From contig JAHDDM010000026.1 of assembly GCA_020629355.1 (NCBI GenBank), positions 1-10,146 on the forward strand: 10,146 nt of DNA, in the 5' to 3' direction. The notes beneath the pieces were generated by a model. The model had not been told where the DNA came from. It did no database searches and saw only the letters and a list, made by a program, of their open reading frames with translations. The stretch is from Rhodospirillaceae bacterium (GTDB taxonomy: Bacteria > Pseudomonadota > Alphaproteobacteria > JABSOH01). Shown piece by piece: positions 1-6,900 of this stretch (positions within the stretch are counted from its first letter, which is position 1; every line of letters starts with the position of its first letter). The position numbers and the translations under genes were made by a program.

Positions 1-37
1 TACCTATCTTTCGCGCATCTAGGGCTAAATCACTCAT
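1..37 (-). CDS. start of an unidentified protein, running off the left edge
   Basis: An ATG at 37-35 on the minus strand opens a frame reading MSDLALDARKIG before the window ends. A good ribosome binding site, GAGGA, sits 6 bases upstream (TTGAGGATGCGAAATG), which supports a real start. Only 12 residues are visible, so no family can be assigned. It is read in the same direction as the ihfA-merR pair but is separated from merR by 143 bases, so it probably has its own promoter. Confidence 0.5.
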   Translation of the reverse strand, partial: MSDLALDARKIG

Positions 38-95
38 TTCGCATCCTCAAATATCTACAATATGTTCCGGTACTCAATATCGTGCTTTAGCCCTA
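20..95. repeat. 10-bp inverted repeat spanning the leader and start of the left-edge gene
   Basis: TAGGGCTAAA at 20-29 is matched exactly in reverse complement by TTTAGCCCTA at 86-95, with 56 bases between. One arm lies inside codons 3-6 of the left-edge gene and the other in its leader, so in RNA the arms could pair around the ribosome binding site. A wide 10-bp match can also arise by chance, and nothing else supports regulation. Confidence 0.3.
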
Positions 96-180
96 TTTGC
101 ATCGAAATCTTAGGCAAATGGAAGAATTCATGGCAATCAGGCGTAGACGGTAGTGCTCCAAATTTTGCTAGAAGCCAGTT

Positions 181-525
181 CTAACGTTTTGCCAGTGCAG
201 CACTAGCGGTTTCAATCGCCGCTAAAACACCGCGCAGAGCCTCAACATTCACTGTAGAGGCAACCGATGCGCCGCTTTGTGTCGCTATAGGGGCTGGTGC
301 ACCCGCAAGCCGTTTTCGGGCAGTGCTAATATCCAGACCGTCATCATGCAGCAGCTTCTGTACTGCACGGATAGAATCGATGGTTTCCACGGTGTAGGCA
401 CGGCGACCATTTCGGCTACGTACTGGTTCGATGGTTGGAAACTGGCTTTCCCACATCCGTAAAACATGCTGTGGCAATTCCAGCATATTGGCCACTTCGG
501 TGATGGAATAAGACTCTTCGGTCAT
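181..525 (-). CDS. small MerR-family DNA-binding protein downstream of ihfA
   Basis: This 114-residue protein is predicted to be a DNA-binding regulator. Residues about 5-75 match the MerR winged-helix domain: SITEVANMLELPQHVLRMWE is the helix-turn-helix start, GRRAYTVETIDSIRAVQKLL the wing and following helix, and GLDISTARKRL the end of the domain. The remaining 40 or so residues are Ala/Ser-rich with no recognisable effector domain and no cysteine pattern for metal or redox sensing, so it differs from classic effector-binding MerR proteins, which carry a long dimerisation helix. It starts 30 bases after the ihfA stop with only a weak Shine-Dalgarno, so it is probably cotranscribed with ihfA. 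MerR-like genes next to ihfA are common in Alphaproteobacteria; their targets are, to my knowledge, not established. Family assignment is firm, role unknown. Confidence 0.88.
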   Translation of the reverse strand: MTEESYSITEVANMLELPQHVLRMWESQFPTIEPVRSRNGRRAYTVETIDSIRAVQKLLHDDGLDISTARKRLAGAPAPIATQSGASVASTVNVEALRGVLAAIETASAALAKR

Positions 526-555
526 GGCAGTCGGCTCAAGTAAAACTCAGGAAAT

Positions 556-873
556 TTATTGATCTTCTGGACGAATCGGCATGGCCGCAATATTTTTGCG
601 CATCTTTGCCGAAGGTGCAAAAGAAATTGAACGGCGCGGCTGGATCATTACCTCCTCGCCAGTTTTCGGATTGCGTCCGATTCGCGCAGCTTTTTGACGG
701 ACTTTGAAATTGGCAAACGAGCTGATCTTGACCTCGCCACCAGAGACCAGTTCGTCTGCAATTTCCTGGAGAACATTATCCACAAGGCTAGACATGGTCT
801 GTTGTGCATGACCAACACGGGCTTGCAATGCACGGGCAAGATCAGCACGGGATAAGGTGGGGAATTTTGACAT
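556..873 (-). CDS. ihfA: integration host factor subunit alpha
   Basis: This 105-residue protein belongs to the HU/IHF family of DNA-bending proteins. IHF-alpha pairs with IHF-beta to form a heterodimer that bends DNA sharply in recombination, replication and promoter architecture. The visible hallmarks are LSRADLARAL at residues 7-16, VKISSFANFKVRQK at about 48-61, and the family signature IGRNPKTGEEVMIQPRRSISF at about 65-85, which includes the DNA-inserting beta arm with its conserved Pro (NP). Length is slightly above the usual 95-100 because of a short C-terminal tail. The start is supported by AGGAG 8 bases upstream and by the promoter at 914-941. The alpha rather than beta call rests on overall resemblance and on the following merR gene. 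Confidence 0.93.
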   Translation of the reverse strand: MSKFPTLSRADLARALQARVGHAQQTMSSLVDNVLQEIADELVSGGEVKISSFANFKVRQKAARIGRNPKTGEEVMIQPRRSISFAPSAKMRKNIAAMPIRPEDQ

Positions 874-913
874 CAGCGTACTCCTAACAGCAAGCGTTAT
901 ATAATGGATTTAG

Positions 914-941
914 ATTAGAGCAAAAAAAGTCGCAATGTCAA
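914..941 (-). promoter_or_regulatory. predicted sigma-70 promoter of ihfA-merR
   Basis: On the minus strand a perfect -35 box TTGACA (941-936) is followed after 16 bases by TCTAAT (919-914), a 5-of-6 match to the -10 consensus. Transcription would start near 907, giving a leader of about 34 bases before the ihfA ATG at 873. The promoter lies in the 83 bases after the deaminase gene, so ihfA need not depend on read-through from the transport operon. Confidence 0.65.
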
Positions 942-956
942 GGGCTTGTTGAGTCT

Positions 957-2249
957 TTAATGTGCAATTCCATAAGATGGATTATGTCGGCGATGAGTGT
1001 CTTTGGGGCGGTTCTTCAGACTAAGTTGACTGTTATTGCGCGCTTTCTGTGCAATGACCTTGCCTTTCGAGACCACGCAAAGGCGGTCTGGTCTTAGTCT
1101 GATGGCCTCGATAGGGTTGCCCGCATCCAGCACGACAACTGAAGCTGTTGCGCCGACCTTGAGGCCATAGTCCGAAAGGTTCAGGATTTTGGCGTTATCT
1201 TCGGTGATCATCGTGAAACAGCGCTGCATCTCTTCAGGGTGGGTCATTTGTGCGACATGCAGCCCCATGAAGGCGACATCCAGCATATCGGCTGTGCCTA
1301 GTGAATACCACGGATCAAGGGTACAGTCCTGTCCCCAGCCTACTGTAATGCCATGGCTTTGCATTTCCTTGACTCTGGTCAGGCCACGGCGTTTGGGGAA
1401 GGTATCGTGGCGGCCTTGCAGCGTGATATTGATGAGCGGATTCGGGATTGCGGCCAGTTCTGCTTCTGCCATGAGCGGCAGAAGTTTCGAGACATAATAG
1501 TTATCCATGGAATGCATCGAGGTCAAATGGCTACCAGCCGCGCGGCCTTGTAGTCCGCAACGAATGGTTTCTGCTGCAAGGGTCTCGACATGCCTTGAGT
1601 GCGGGTCATCGGTTTCATCACAATGCAGATCAATCATCAGACCGCGATTCGCCGCAATTTCGCACAACTCCCGTACTGAAGCCGTGCCGTCTACCATGGT
1701 GCGCTCGAAATGCGGAATGCCGCCGACAATATCAATGCCCATATCCAGTGCGCGCAGAGTATTCGCCTTAGCTTTGGGATCACGATAGAAACCATCCTGA
1801 GGAAACGCCACCAGCTGCAAGTCGATATAGTCTTTGACCTGTTCACGAAGTTCTAGCATAGCCTGTGCACCCAGTAATCTGTCGTCACAGACATCAACAT
1901 GGCTACGAATTGCCAGCAGACCCATTGAAGCTGCCCAGTCACAATATTTTAGACCGCGTTCAATCATGTCTTCGATGGTGACGATTTGTTTTAATTCGCC
2001 CCAAAGCGCAATCCCTTCCAGCAATGTACCAGAGCCGTTAATGCGCGGTATGCCATAGCTTAAGGTCGCATCCATGTGAAAATGCGGGTCAACAAAGGGC
2101 GGCGAGACAAGATCACCAGTGGCATCAATTATTGTTGTGGCGGCAACGCCATTCAGAGATTCTATCGCGGCAATACGATCCCCAACAATACCAATATCGT
2201 TGATTGTGCCATTGGGCAGAGTCCCGCCCTTGATAATGAGGTCAAACAT
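957..2249 (-). CDS. CodA-family cytosine deaminase, predicted 5-methylcytosine deaminase
   Basis: This 430-residue amidohydrolase hydrolyses the exocyclic amine of a pyrimidine base in the cytoplasm. All key E. coli CodA residues (positions from memory) align at a constant offset of five: metal ligands H56 and H58 (PHFHMD), H209 with catalytic E212 (HCDET), H241 and D308, base-binding Q151 (AFPQDG), and W314 (DPW). The exception is decisive: GQDCTLDPW has Cys309 where CodA has Asp314, and Gln307 where CodA has His. CodA homologues lacking that Asp have been shown to deaminate 5-methylcytosine to thymine, which CodA itself does not do. The ATG shares one base with the permease stop (TAATG) and has a strong GGGGGA site upstream. 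The last 28 or so residues are a basic tail. The family is firm; the substrate is inferred. Isoguanine or another cyclic amidine remains possible. Confidence 0.88.
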   Translation of the reverse strand: MFDLIIKGGTLPNGTINDIGIVGDRIAAIESLNGVAATTIIDATGDLVSPPFVDPHFHMDATLSYGIPRINGSGTLLEGIALWGELKQIVTIEDMIERGLKYCDWAASMGLLAIRSHVDVCDDRLLGAQAMLELREQVKDYIDLQLVAFPQDGFYRDPKAKANTLRALDMGIDIVGGIPHFERTMVDGTASVRELCEIAANRGLMIDLHCDETDDPHSRHVETLAAETIRCGLQGRAAGSHLTSMHSMDNYYVSKLLPLMAEAELAAIPNPLINITLQGRHDTFPKRRGLTRVKEMQSHGITVGWGQDCTLDPWYSLGTADMLDVAFMGLHVAQMTHPEEMQRCFTMITEDNAKILNLSDYGLKVGATASVVVLDAGNPIEAIRLRPDRLCVVSKGKVIAQKARNNSQLSLKNRPKDTHRRHNPSYGIAH

Positions 2250-3196
2250 TAGCGTTCCCCCTTACGAAACGGGATCATCAGAGCCGCAGGAATTTCAGCA
2301 CGGCGCGACATGATAATCAAGGCTAAAATCGACAGAACATACGGCATCATCAAAAAGACCTGATAGGGAATGTCGCTGCCGATAGAGGTCTGTTGCAGGC
2401 GAATTTGAAAGGCGTCGAAGGCAGCGTATAACAGCGCACCTAGCACAGCTTTGCCTGGCTGCCATGCCCCGAAGACCACCAGAGCAATGCAAATCCAGCC
2501 GCGTCCGTTGACCATTTCAAATAAGAAGGTGTCAAAGGCTGAAAGGGTCAAAAATGACCCGCCCACCGCCATGAAGCCAGAACCTACCATTACCGCACCC
2601 ATACGCAATCCCGTGACGGATAATCCTTGTGCATCGGCGGCGGCAGGGTTTTCGCCAACACTACGCACCGCAAGACCAAGCGGAGTACGATACAGGACAA
2701 TAGCGACAATAATTGCCAGAAGAAAAGCCCCGTAAGTCATGGCGGTTTGATGAAATAGAGCCTCGCCAATCAGGGGAATATCGGACAGTATGGGAATTTC
2801 AATGGGCTGAAATGGCTCGATTTTCGGAGGCGAGGGGACTTTCGGCAAAATCAGGCGATAGGTGAAATAGCTGCTTGAGGTGGCCAGTAGAGTAACCCCC
2901 AAGCCCACCACATGTTGCGAGAGTCCGAACGGTACGGTTAAGGTAGCGTGTATGAGTCCGAATAGCATCCCCGCGCACATGGCGACAGAGACTCCGAACC
3001 AGAGCGGTGCACCTTGATAGACCGCCATCCAGCCAGCGAATGCACCCACCACCATGATGCCTTCGATCCCAAGGTTGAGTACACCAGCGCGCTCGCAAAT
3101 AATCTCGCCAATGGTGGCAAAAATCAAGGGCGAGGCAATCCGCACCGCCGCTGCCCAGAAACTGGCCGAGAGTAAAATGTCGAAAATCTCCATCAT
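2249..3196 (-). CDS. ABC transporter permease, second subunit (BMP-dependent nucleoside/base type)
   Basis: This 315-residue integral membrane protein belongs to the branched-chain amino acid/ribose permease superfamily, in the branch that works with BMP-type binding proteins (YufQ/NupQ-like). Visible family motifs are NLGIEGIMVVGA at residues 41-52, the cytoplasmic coupling segment VGENPAAADAQG at 180-191, and GWICIALVVFGAWQP at 233-247. Hydrophobic segments run through most of its length, suggesting 8-10 membrane spans. It is the shorter of the two permeases and would form the heterodimeric channel with the upstream gene. Its ATG overlaps the previous stop (ATGA), and its stop TAA shares a base with the deaminase ATG, implying translational coupling. 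A second ATG directly follows the first; either could be used. Confidence 0.92.
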   Translation of the reverse strand: MMEIFDILLSASFWAAAVRIASPLIFATIGEIICERAGVLNLGIEGIMVVGAFAGWMAVYQGAPLWFGVSVAMCAGMLFGLIHATLTVPFGLSQHVVGLGVTLLATSSSYFTYRLILPKVPSPPKIEPFQPIEIPILSDIPLIGEALFHQTAMTYGAFLLAIIVAIVLYRTPLGLAVRSVGENPAAADAQGLSVTGLRMGAVMVGSGFMAVGGSFLTLSAFDTFLFEMVNGRGWICIALVVFGAWQPGKAVLGALLYAAFDAFQIRLQQTSIGSDIPYQVFLMMPYVLSILALIIMSRRAEIPAALMIPFRKGER

Positions 3197-4245
3197 CCGC
3201 GTACCAGCCTTACTCGCGTCAAAAGAATTGCCAAGACCATAAACAATAAAGCAATCGCCAGCAGCATATCGGCGATATAGGTTGGGACATCGGCCGCGCG
3301 GCTCATGCTGTCCGCGCCAACGAAGATTCCGGCAACAAATATTGCTGAGATAACCACGCCCAAGGGATGCAATAATGCCAACATGGCGACAATAATGCCT
3401 GTATAGCCAAAGCCTGGACTGAGATCGAGGCTGAGGTGGCCTTTCAGCCCTGCAACTTCCGAATAGCCTGCCAGAGCCGCGAGACCACCAGAGAGCAAGG
3501 CGGTTTTGACCAGCACCATATTCACTGGAATCCCTGCAAATTTTGCCGCCGCAGGATTATGACCCACAGCGCGAATTTCGTAACCTAATGTTGTTCTGGT
3601 CTGAATAATCCAGACAACCATTGCCGCAATCAGCCCCAAGGCAAAGCCCCAATGTAGTCGTAGTCCCGTGACGATACGTGGCAATCGGGCCTCGTTTGCC
3701 AACCGTTCAGATTTCGGCCAGCCCATGCCCATGGGGTCTTTCATCGGGCCTTCCACCAGATAGGAGACAAACAGCAGCATAATGAAATTGAGCAGAAGGG
3801 TAGTGACGACTTCATCGACCCCGAAGCGGGTTTTCAGGATAACCGGACCAAGCAAAATCATTGCGCCTGTCAAGGCCGCCGCCACAGCCATCAGCAACAG
3901 ATGGGGAATGCTTGGCAAGGCTGCCAATGCGGATGTGCCAATGACTACCGTCAGTATTGCCCCGCCGTACAGTTGTGCTTCTGCACCGATATTCCATAAT
4001 TTTGCTCGAAAGGCCACCGCGACCGCAAGGCCAGTAAAGATGAGCGGCGTTGCGCGATTCAAGGTCTCAAGCAAGGCAAACTTACTGCCTGCCGCGCCCT
4101 TGATGATGAGGCCAAGAGTCGCAAAAGGGTTCGCACCAGCCGCTAACACCAATAAAGAGCCAATGATAATGGTTGCAGCTAATGCCGCAGCAGGCAGGGC
4201 AATTTTTCGTGCCAGCGAGGGATTGTCAATCGGTTCAAGCCGCAC
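3193..4245 (-). CDS. ABC transporter permease, first subunit (BMP-dependent nucleoside/base type)
   Basis: This is the longer permease (YufP/NupP-like), 350 residues from the GTG at 4245. Motifs of the family are FRAKLWNIGAEAQ at residues 79-91, VDEVVTTLLLNFI at 143-155, the ATPase-coupling segment VGHNPAAAKFAGI at 227-239, and GFGYTGIIVAMLA at 278-290. The open frame extends back to an ATG at 4386, but that extension lies inside the ATPase gene and encodes a polar stretch unlike a permease. The GTG has GGGGAGGA 5 bases upstream and is followed by MRLEPIDNPSLARK and then the first membrane helix. The gene overlaps the end of the ATPase by 11 bases and the next permease by 4. It would form half of the import channel. 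Confidence 0.92.
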   Translation of the reverse strand: MRLEPIDNPSLARKIALPAAALAATIIIGSLLVLAAGANPFATLGLIIKGAAGSKFALLETLNRATPLIFTGLAVAVAFRAKLWNIGAEAQLYGGAILTVVIGTSALAALPSIPHLLLMAVAAALTGAMILLGPVILKTRFGVDEVVTTLLLNFIMLLFVSYLVEGPMKDPMGMGWPKSERLANEARLPRIVTGLRLHWGFALGLIAAMVVWIIQTRTTLGYEIRAVGHNPAAAKFAGIPVNMVLVKTALLSGGLAALAGYSEVAGLKGHLSLDLSPGFGYTGIIVAMLALLHPLGVVISAIFVAGIFVGADSMSRAADVPTYIADMLLAIALLFMVLAILLTRVRLVRG

Positions 4246-5770
4246 AGTTGTCCTCCCCCTCAAATCCTTGTCCTGCCATCCACAGGCCAAGTTCGGCGGG
4301 TGTTTTTGTGCCACGTGGAAATTCTGGTGATAACTTGCCTTCGGAAATGACATGAATGACATCAGATAGCCTGAGAATCTCGTCAAGGTCTTCAGAGATC
4401 AGCAAAATTGCCGCCCCTGAAGCTCGTGCAGCCAATAATTGATTATGGACATAGGTAATCGCGCCAATATCCAAGCCGCGTACAGGCTGGTTCGCCAGAA
4501 TAATCTTCGGATTGCCCTCAAGCACCCGCCCAAGGATGAGCTTTTGCATATTACCACCAGAAAGCAGGCGGATTTTGGTGGACGCACCGGGGCAGCGGAC
4601 ATCATAGGTTGCGATAATCGACTCCGTGAACGCCTTGGCTTGCGACCAGTTCATCCAGCCGCGCTTGCTCATGGGTGGTTTCTGATAGGTCTCAAGAATC
4701 GCATTTTCGCTCAAGTCGAAATCAGCAATAGTGCCTGTGTGGTGGCGGTCTTCAGGAATACGCGCAATGCCGCTTTGAACGGCATCCCGAGGATTCCAGC
4801 GATTTTGTACTGTTTCGTCTAACACCAGCTGCCCCTGTTCTGGCAAGCCTAATCCGCAAATCAAATCCGACAGGGCGGCTTGACCGTTGCCAGAAACGCC
4901 TGCAAGTCCTGTAATTTGCCCTGCTTTCAAAGACAGGCTTACATCTTGCAGGCCAGGTGCAGTGCCCATATCTGGAGTCGACACATGCCGTAATTCCAAT
5001 AGAGTCGCACCCACCTGTATCGGCGCAACTTCTGGCGGCTCGACCTTGTTGCCGACCATCATTTCCGCCAAGGCTTCGCGGCTAGTATTTTTGGTCTCGA
5101 CTTCACCGACCAATGCCCCATGACGCAAGACCAGACAACGATCCGCAATCGCCATGACCTCGTGCAATTTATGGCTGATGAATACAATGGATAGCCCCAT
5201 AGCCACGGCCTTATGTAAGGTCTCGAACAGGGCATCGGTTTCTTGTGGCGTTAAAACAGCAGTAGGCTCATCCAGGATTAAAATCCGTGCGTCACGGTAC
5301 AGGGCTTTCAGAATCTCCACCCGTTGCTTTTCGCCCACCGTTAAATTTCCGACCTTGGCATCGACATCAACCAATAGGCCAAAGTCTTCTGCAAGCTGCC
5401 GAATACGCTTTTTTGATTGTCCTAGTCGCAATCTGCCAGACCAGAGCGAACTTGTCCCCAAGCTGATATTTTCCGCAACAGTCAAATTTTCTGCCAGGGT
5501 AAAATGTTGATGCACCATGCCAATGCCCGCCTCAAGAGCCGCCCGTGGGTTTCCTTGTGGCAAAGGTGCACCAAAAGCCTCGACGGTTCCCGCATCTGCA
5601 ACATAATGCCCGAACAGAATGTTCATCAAAGTCGTTTTTCCAGCACCATTTTCCCCCAACAGGGCAATGACTTCACCCTTATGCAAGGTCAAGTCAATAC
5701 CACTGTTGGCGACAAGATCACCGAAGGTCTTGGTGATACCAGCTAAACGTAAAACAACTTCTAAGGTCAC
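4235..5770 (-). CDS. ABC transporter ATPase with two nucleotide-binding domains (BMP-dependent nucleoside/base importer)
   Basis: This 511-residue cytoplasmic protein powers the importer. Domain 1 is complete: Walker A GENGAGKT at residues 39-46, Q-loop Gln88 (MVHQHF), signature LTVGEKQ at 143-149, Walker B LILDE at 164-168, and switch His200. Domain 2 (about 258-500) has a degenerate Walker A, GVSGNGQ at 291-297 without the Lys, a good signature LLSGGNMQ at 402-409, and ILANQP where Walker B would end in Glu. That asymmetry is typical of sugar and BMP-dependent nucleoside ATPases, so it is not decay. The GTG start overlaps the stop of the binding protein gene (GTGA), and no clear Shine-Dalgarno precedes it, suggesting translational coupling. 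NupO/YufO-like proteins are the closest match I recognise. Confidence 0.93.
   Translation of the reverse strand: MTLEVVLRLAGITKTFGDLVANSGIDLTLHKGEVIALLGENGAGKTTLMNILFGHYVADAGTVEAFGAPLPQGNPRAALEAGIGMVHQHFTLAENLTVAENISLGTSSLWSGRLRLGQSKKRIRQLAEDFGLLVDVDAKVGNLTVGEKQRVEILKALYRDARILILDEPTAVLTPQETDALFETLHKAVAMGLSIVFISHKLHEVMAIADRCLVLRHGALVGEVETKNTSREALAEMMVGNKVEPPEVAPIQVGATLLELRHVSTPDMGTAPGLQDVSLSLKAGQITGLAGVSGNGQAALSDLICGLGLPEQGQLVLDETVQNRWNPRDAVQSGIARIPEDRHHTGTIADFDLSENAILETYQKPPMSKRGWMNWSQAKAFTESIIATYDVRCPGASTKIRLLSGGNMQKLILGRVLEGNPKIILANQPVRGLDIGAITYVHNQLLAARASGAAILLISEDLDEILRLSDVIHVISEGKLSPEFPRGTKTPAELGLWMAGQGFEGEDNCAA
4251..4258 (-). promoter_or_regulatory. strong ribosome binding site that fixes a GTG start for the first permease
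   Basis: The minus strand reads GGGGAGGACAACTGTG: a near-ideal Shine-Dalgarno 5 bases before the GTG at 4245-4243. It lies inside the last codons of the ATPase (Gly-Glu-Asp-Asn-Cys). It argues against the ATG at 4386 as start, and for independent, strong initiation of the permease. Confidence 0.75.
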
Positions 5771-6774
5771 GCCGATTTTGGCTCGTTGTCGTTAATTTCG
5801 ACAGTGAAGCTGCCATTTTTAATCGCGGCCTGACGTTTGGCCACCAGATCAAGAGCCGCTTGAGGCACTTTACCCTCAAATGTGCCTAATGGCGCAAGCG
5901 AGCAACCGCCATGCTTCATAAAGGAATAAACCCCGTAATTTTCGGCAGTGAAGTTACCCGCTGCAACCTTGGCAATCGCGGCCTGTAGGGTTGGTTCAAA
6001 GTGCCACAGAGCCGAAGCCACTACAGTGTTTGGATAATCCGCTTGGGTGTCAATGACATTGCCAATCGCCAGCAGGCCTTTTTCCTGTGCGGCATCTGAG
6101 ACACCAAAACGTTCCGCATAGAGCATATCTGCGCCATTTTCGATCATGGCAAAGGCGGTCTCTTTGGCTTTCGGTGGATCATACCAGGAACCAATGAAGC
6201 TTACCTGGAATTTTGTCTCTGGCTTCATTTCACGTGCACCCGCCATGAATGCATGCATTAAGCGGTTGACCTCTGGAATTGGGAATCCACCGACCATGCC
6301 AATATTGCCATGCGACATGGCACCAGCAATAATGCCCGAAAGATAGCTTGCATCTTGAATGTAATTGTCAAAAACGGAAAGATTCGGCAAAGCTGCATCA
6401 GGCATAAACGAAGAGCCCATCAGGAAAGCAACGTCTGGATAGTCTGCAATGACCTCACGAGCTTCTTGTTCTGCACCAAAAATCTCGCCAACGATTAACT
6501 GAACACCGCTTTCGGCATATTCCCGCATCACGCGCGGATAATCCGTGTTCGAGATGCTTTCGGCATGCCTGTATTCAATCTGTCCTGCGGCATTTGCTGC
6601 AACAGCAGCATTATGAATTCGGCTGATCCATTGCTGTTCCACTGGCAGAGTGAAAATCCCTGCGGTTTTAATCGGACTGCTCGCTAAAGCAAAATTCGGG
6701 ATAAGGCTGGTGGCTGCAAGGGTGGCTGCGCTACCAACCATAAGGTCACGCCGTGATAGATGAGGTAATGTCAT
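5767..6774 (-). CDS. BMP-family periplasmic substrate-binding protein with Tat signal
   Basis: This 335-residue protein is the extracytoplasmic receptor of the importer. BMP (PnrA/Med-like) proteins bind nucleosides or related bases. Family features include LIVGEIFGAEQEAREV at about 93-108, FDNYIQDASYLSGIIAGAMS at about 135-154, GGFPIPEVNR at about 162-171, and GSWYDPPKAKETA at about 195-207. The N-terminus SRRDLMVGS followed by an Ala-rich hydrophobic stretch is a twin-arginine signal, with probable cleavage after A31 (FALA/SS). There is no lipobox Cys, unlike many BMP lipoproteins. The start is firm: AAGGAG lies 6 bases before the ATG. It is the first gene of the operon, behind the promoter at 6830-6858. 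The exact ligand cannot be read from sequence. Confidence 0.92.
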   Translation of the reverse strand: MTLPHLSRRDLMVGSAATLAATSLIPNFALASSPIKTAGIFTLPVEQQWISRIHNAAVAANAAGQIEYRHAESISNTDYPRVMREYAESGVQLIVGEIFGAEQEAREVIADYPDVAFLMGSSFMPDAALPNLSVFDNYIQDASYLSGIIAGAMSHGNIGMVGGFPIPEVNRLMHAFMAGAREMKPETKFQVSFIGSWYDPPKAKETAFAMIENGADMLYAERFGVSDAAQEKGLLAIGNVIDTQADYPNTVVASALWHFEPTLQAAIAKVAAGNFTAENYGVYSFMKHGGCSLAPLGTFEGKVPQAALDLVAKRQAAIKNGSFTVEINDNEPKSA

Positions 6775-6810
6775 TGTTGTCTCCTTTAGAATATGGTCTG
6801 GAATATAGTC

Positions 6811-6848
6811 GATGAAAATATTTTACCAAAAGATAAAACATTTTCATC
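6811..6848. promoter_or_regulatory. 38-bp imperfect dyad, candidate operator of the transport-deaminase operon
   Basis: GATGAAAATATTTTACC (6811-6827) and GATAAAACATTTTCATC (6832-6848) are inverted copies matching at 15 of 17 positions, around the spacer AAAA. The dyad is centred at 6829.5, covering the -10 box and the expected start of transcription of the binding-protein promoter. That is where a repressor would block polymerase. No T-run follows on either strand, so it is not an intrinsic terminator. The transcript from about 6823 would contain only one arm, so a function in RNA is less likely than protein binding. Confidence 0.65.
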
Positions 6849-6858
6849 AAGCAGTCAA
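6830..6858 (-). promoter_or_regulatory. predicted sigma-70 promoter of the transport-deaminase operon
   Basis: On the minus strand TTGACT (6858-6853) is followed after exactly 17 bases by TATCTT (6835-6830), matching consensus at 5 of 6 and 4 of 6 positions. The start would be near 6823, leaving a leader of about 48 bases with an AAGGAG site before the binding-protein ATG. The dyad at 6811-6848 overlaps it almost fully. Confidence 0.6.
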
Positions 6859-6900
6859 TGAATTGTATTAAAGAATAATTTGCGACACTACCTAAATGGA

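Noticed and set aside
38..180. Possible tRNA gene after merR
   Set aside because: A tRNA-Pro follows ihfA-merR in some alphaproteobacteria, but neither strand here shows a TTCRANY-type T-arm, an acceptor stem or a cloverleaf.
181..200. TAGAA-CTGGC-TTCTA hairpin at the merR stop
   Set aside because: A five-pair AT-rich stem without a T-run is too weak to call a terminator.
915..955. Intrinsic terminator after the deaminase gene
   Set aside because: There is a run of seven T on the minus strand (928-922), but the only stem nearby is CAAG-CC-CTTG, which is too short and 11 bases away. The run lies in the ihfA promoter spacer.
1189..1497. 102-residue plus-strand open frame inside the deaminase
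   Set aside because: It is antisense to the conserved CodA catalytic region and has no recognisable domain or supported start.
3782..4330. 182-residue open frame on the plus strand
   Set aside because: It lies antisense to a clear permease gene, its translation is a low-information Ala/Ser/Arg-rich mix with no family motifs, and it is best explained as a coding shadow.
4795..4905. Apparent decay of the second ATPase domain (no Walker A Lys)
   Set aside because: The degenerate GNGQ motif is normal for the second domain in BMP-dependent and related sugar ATPases.
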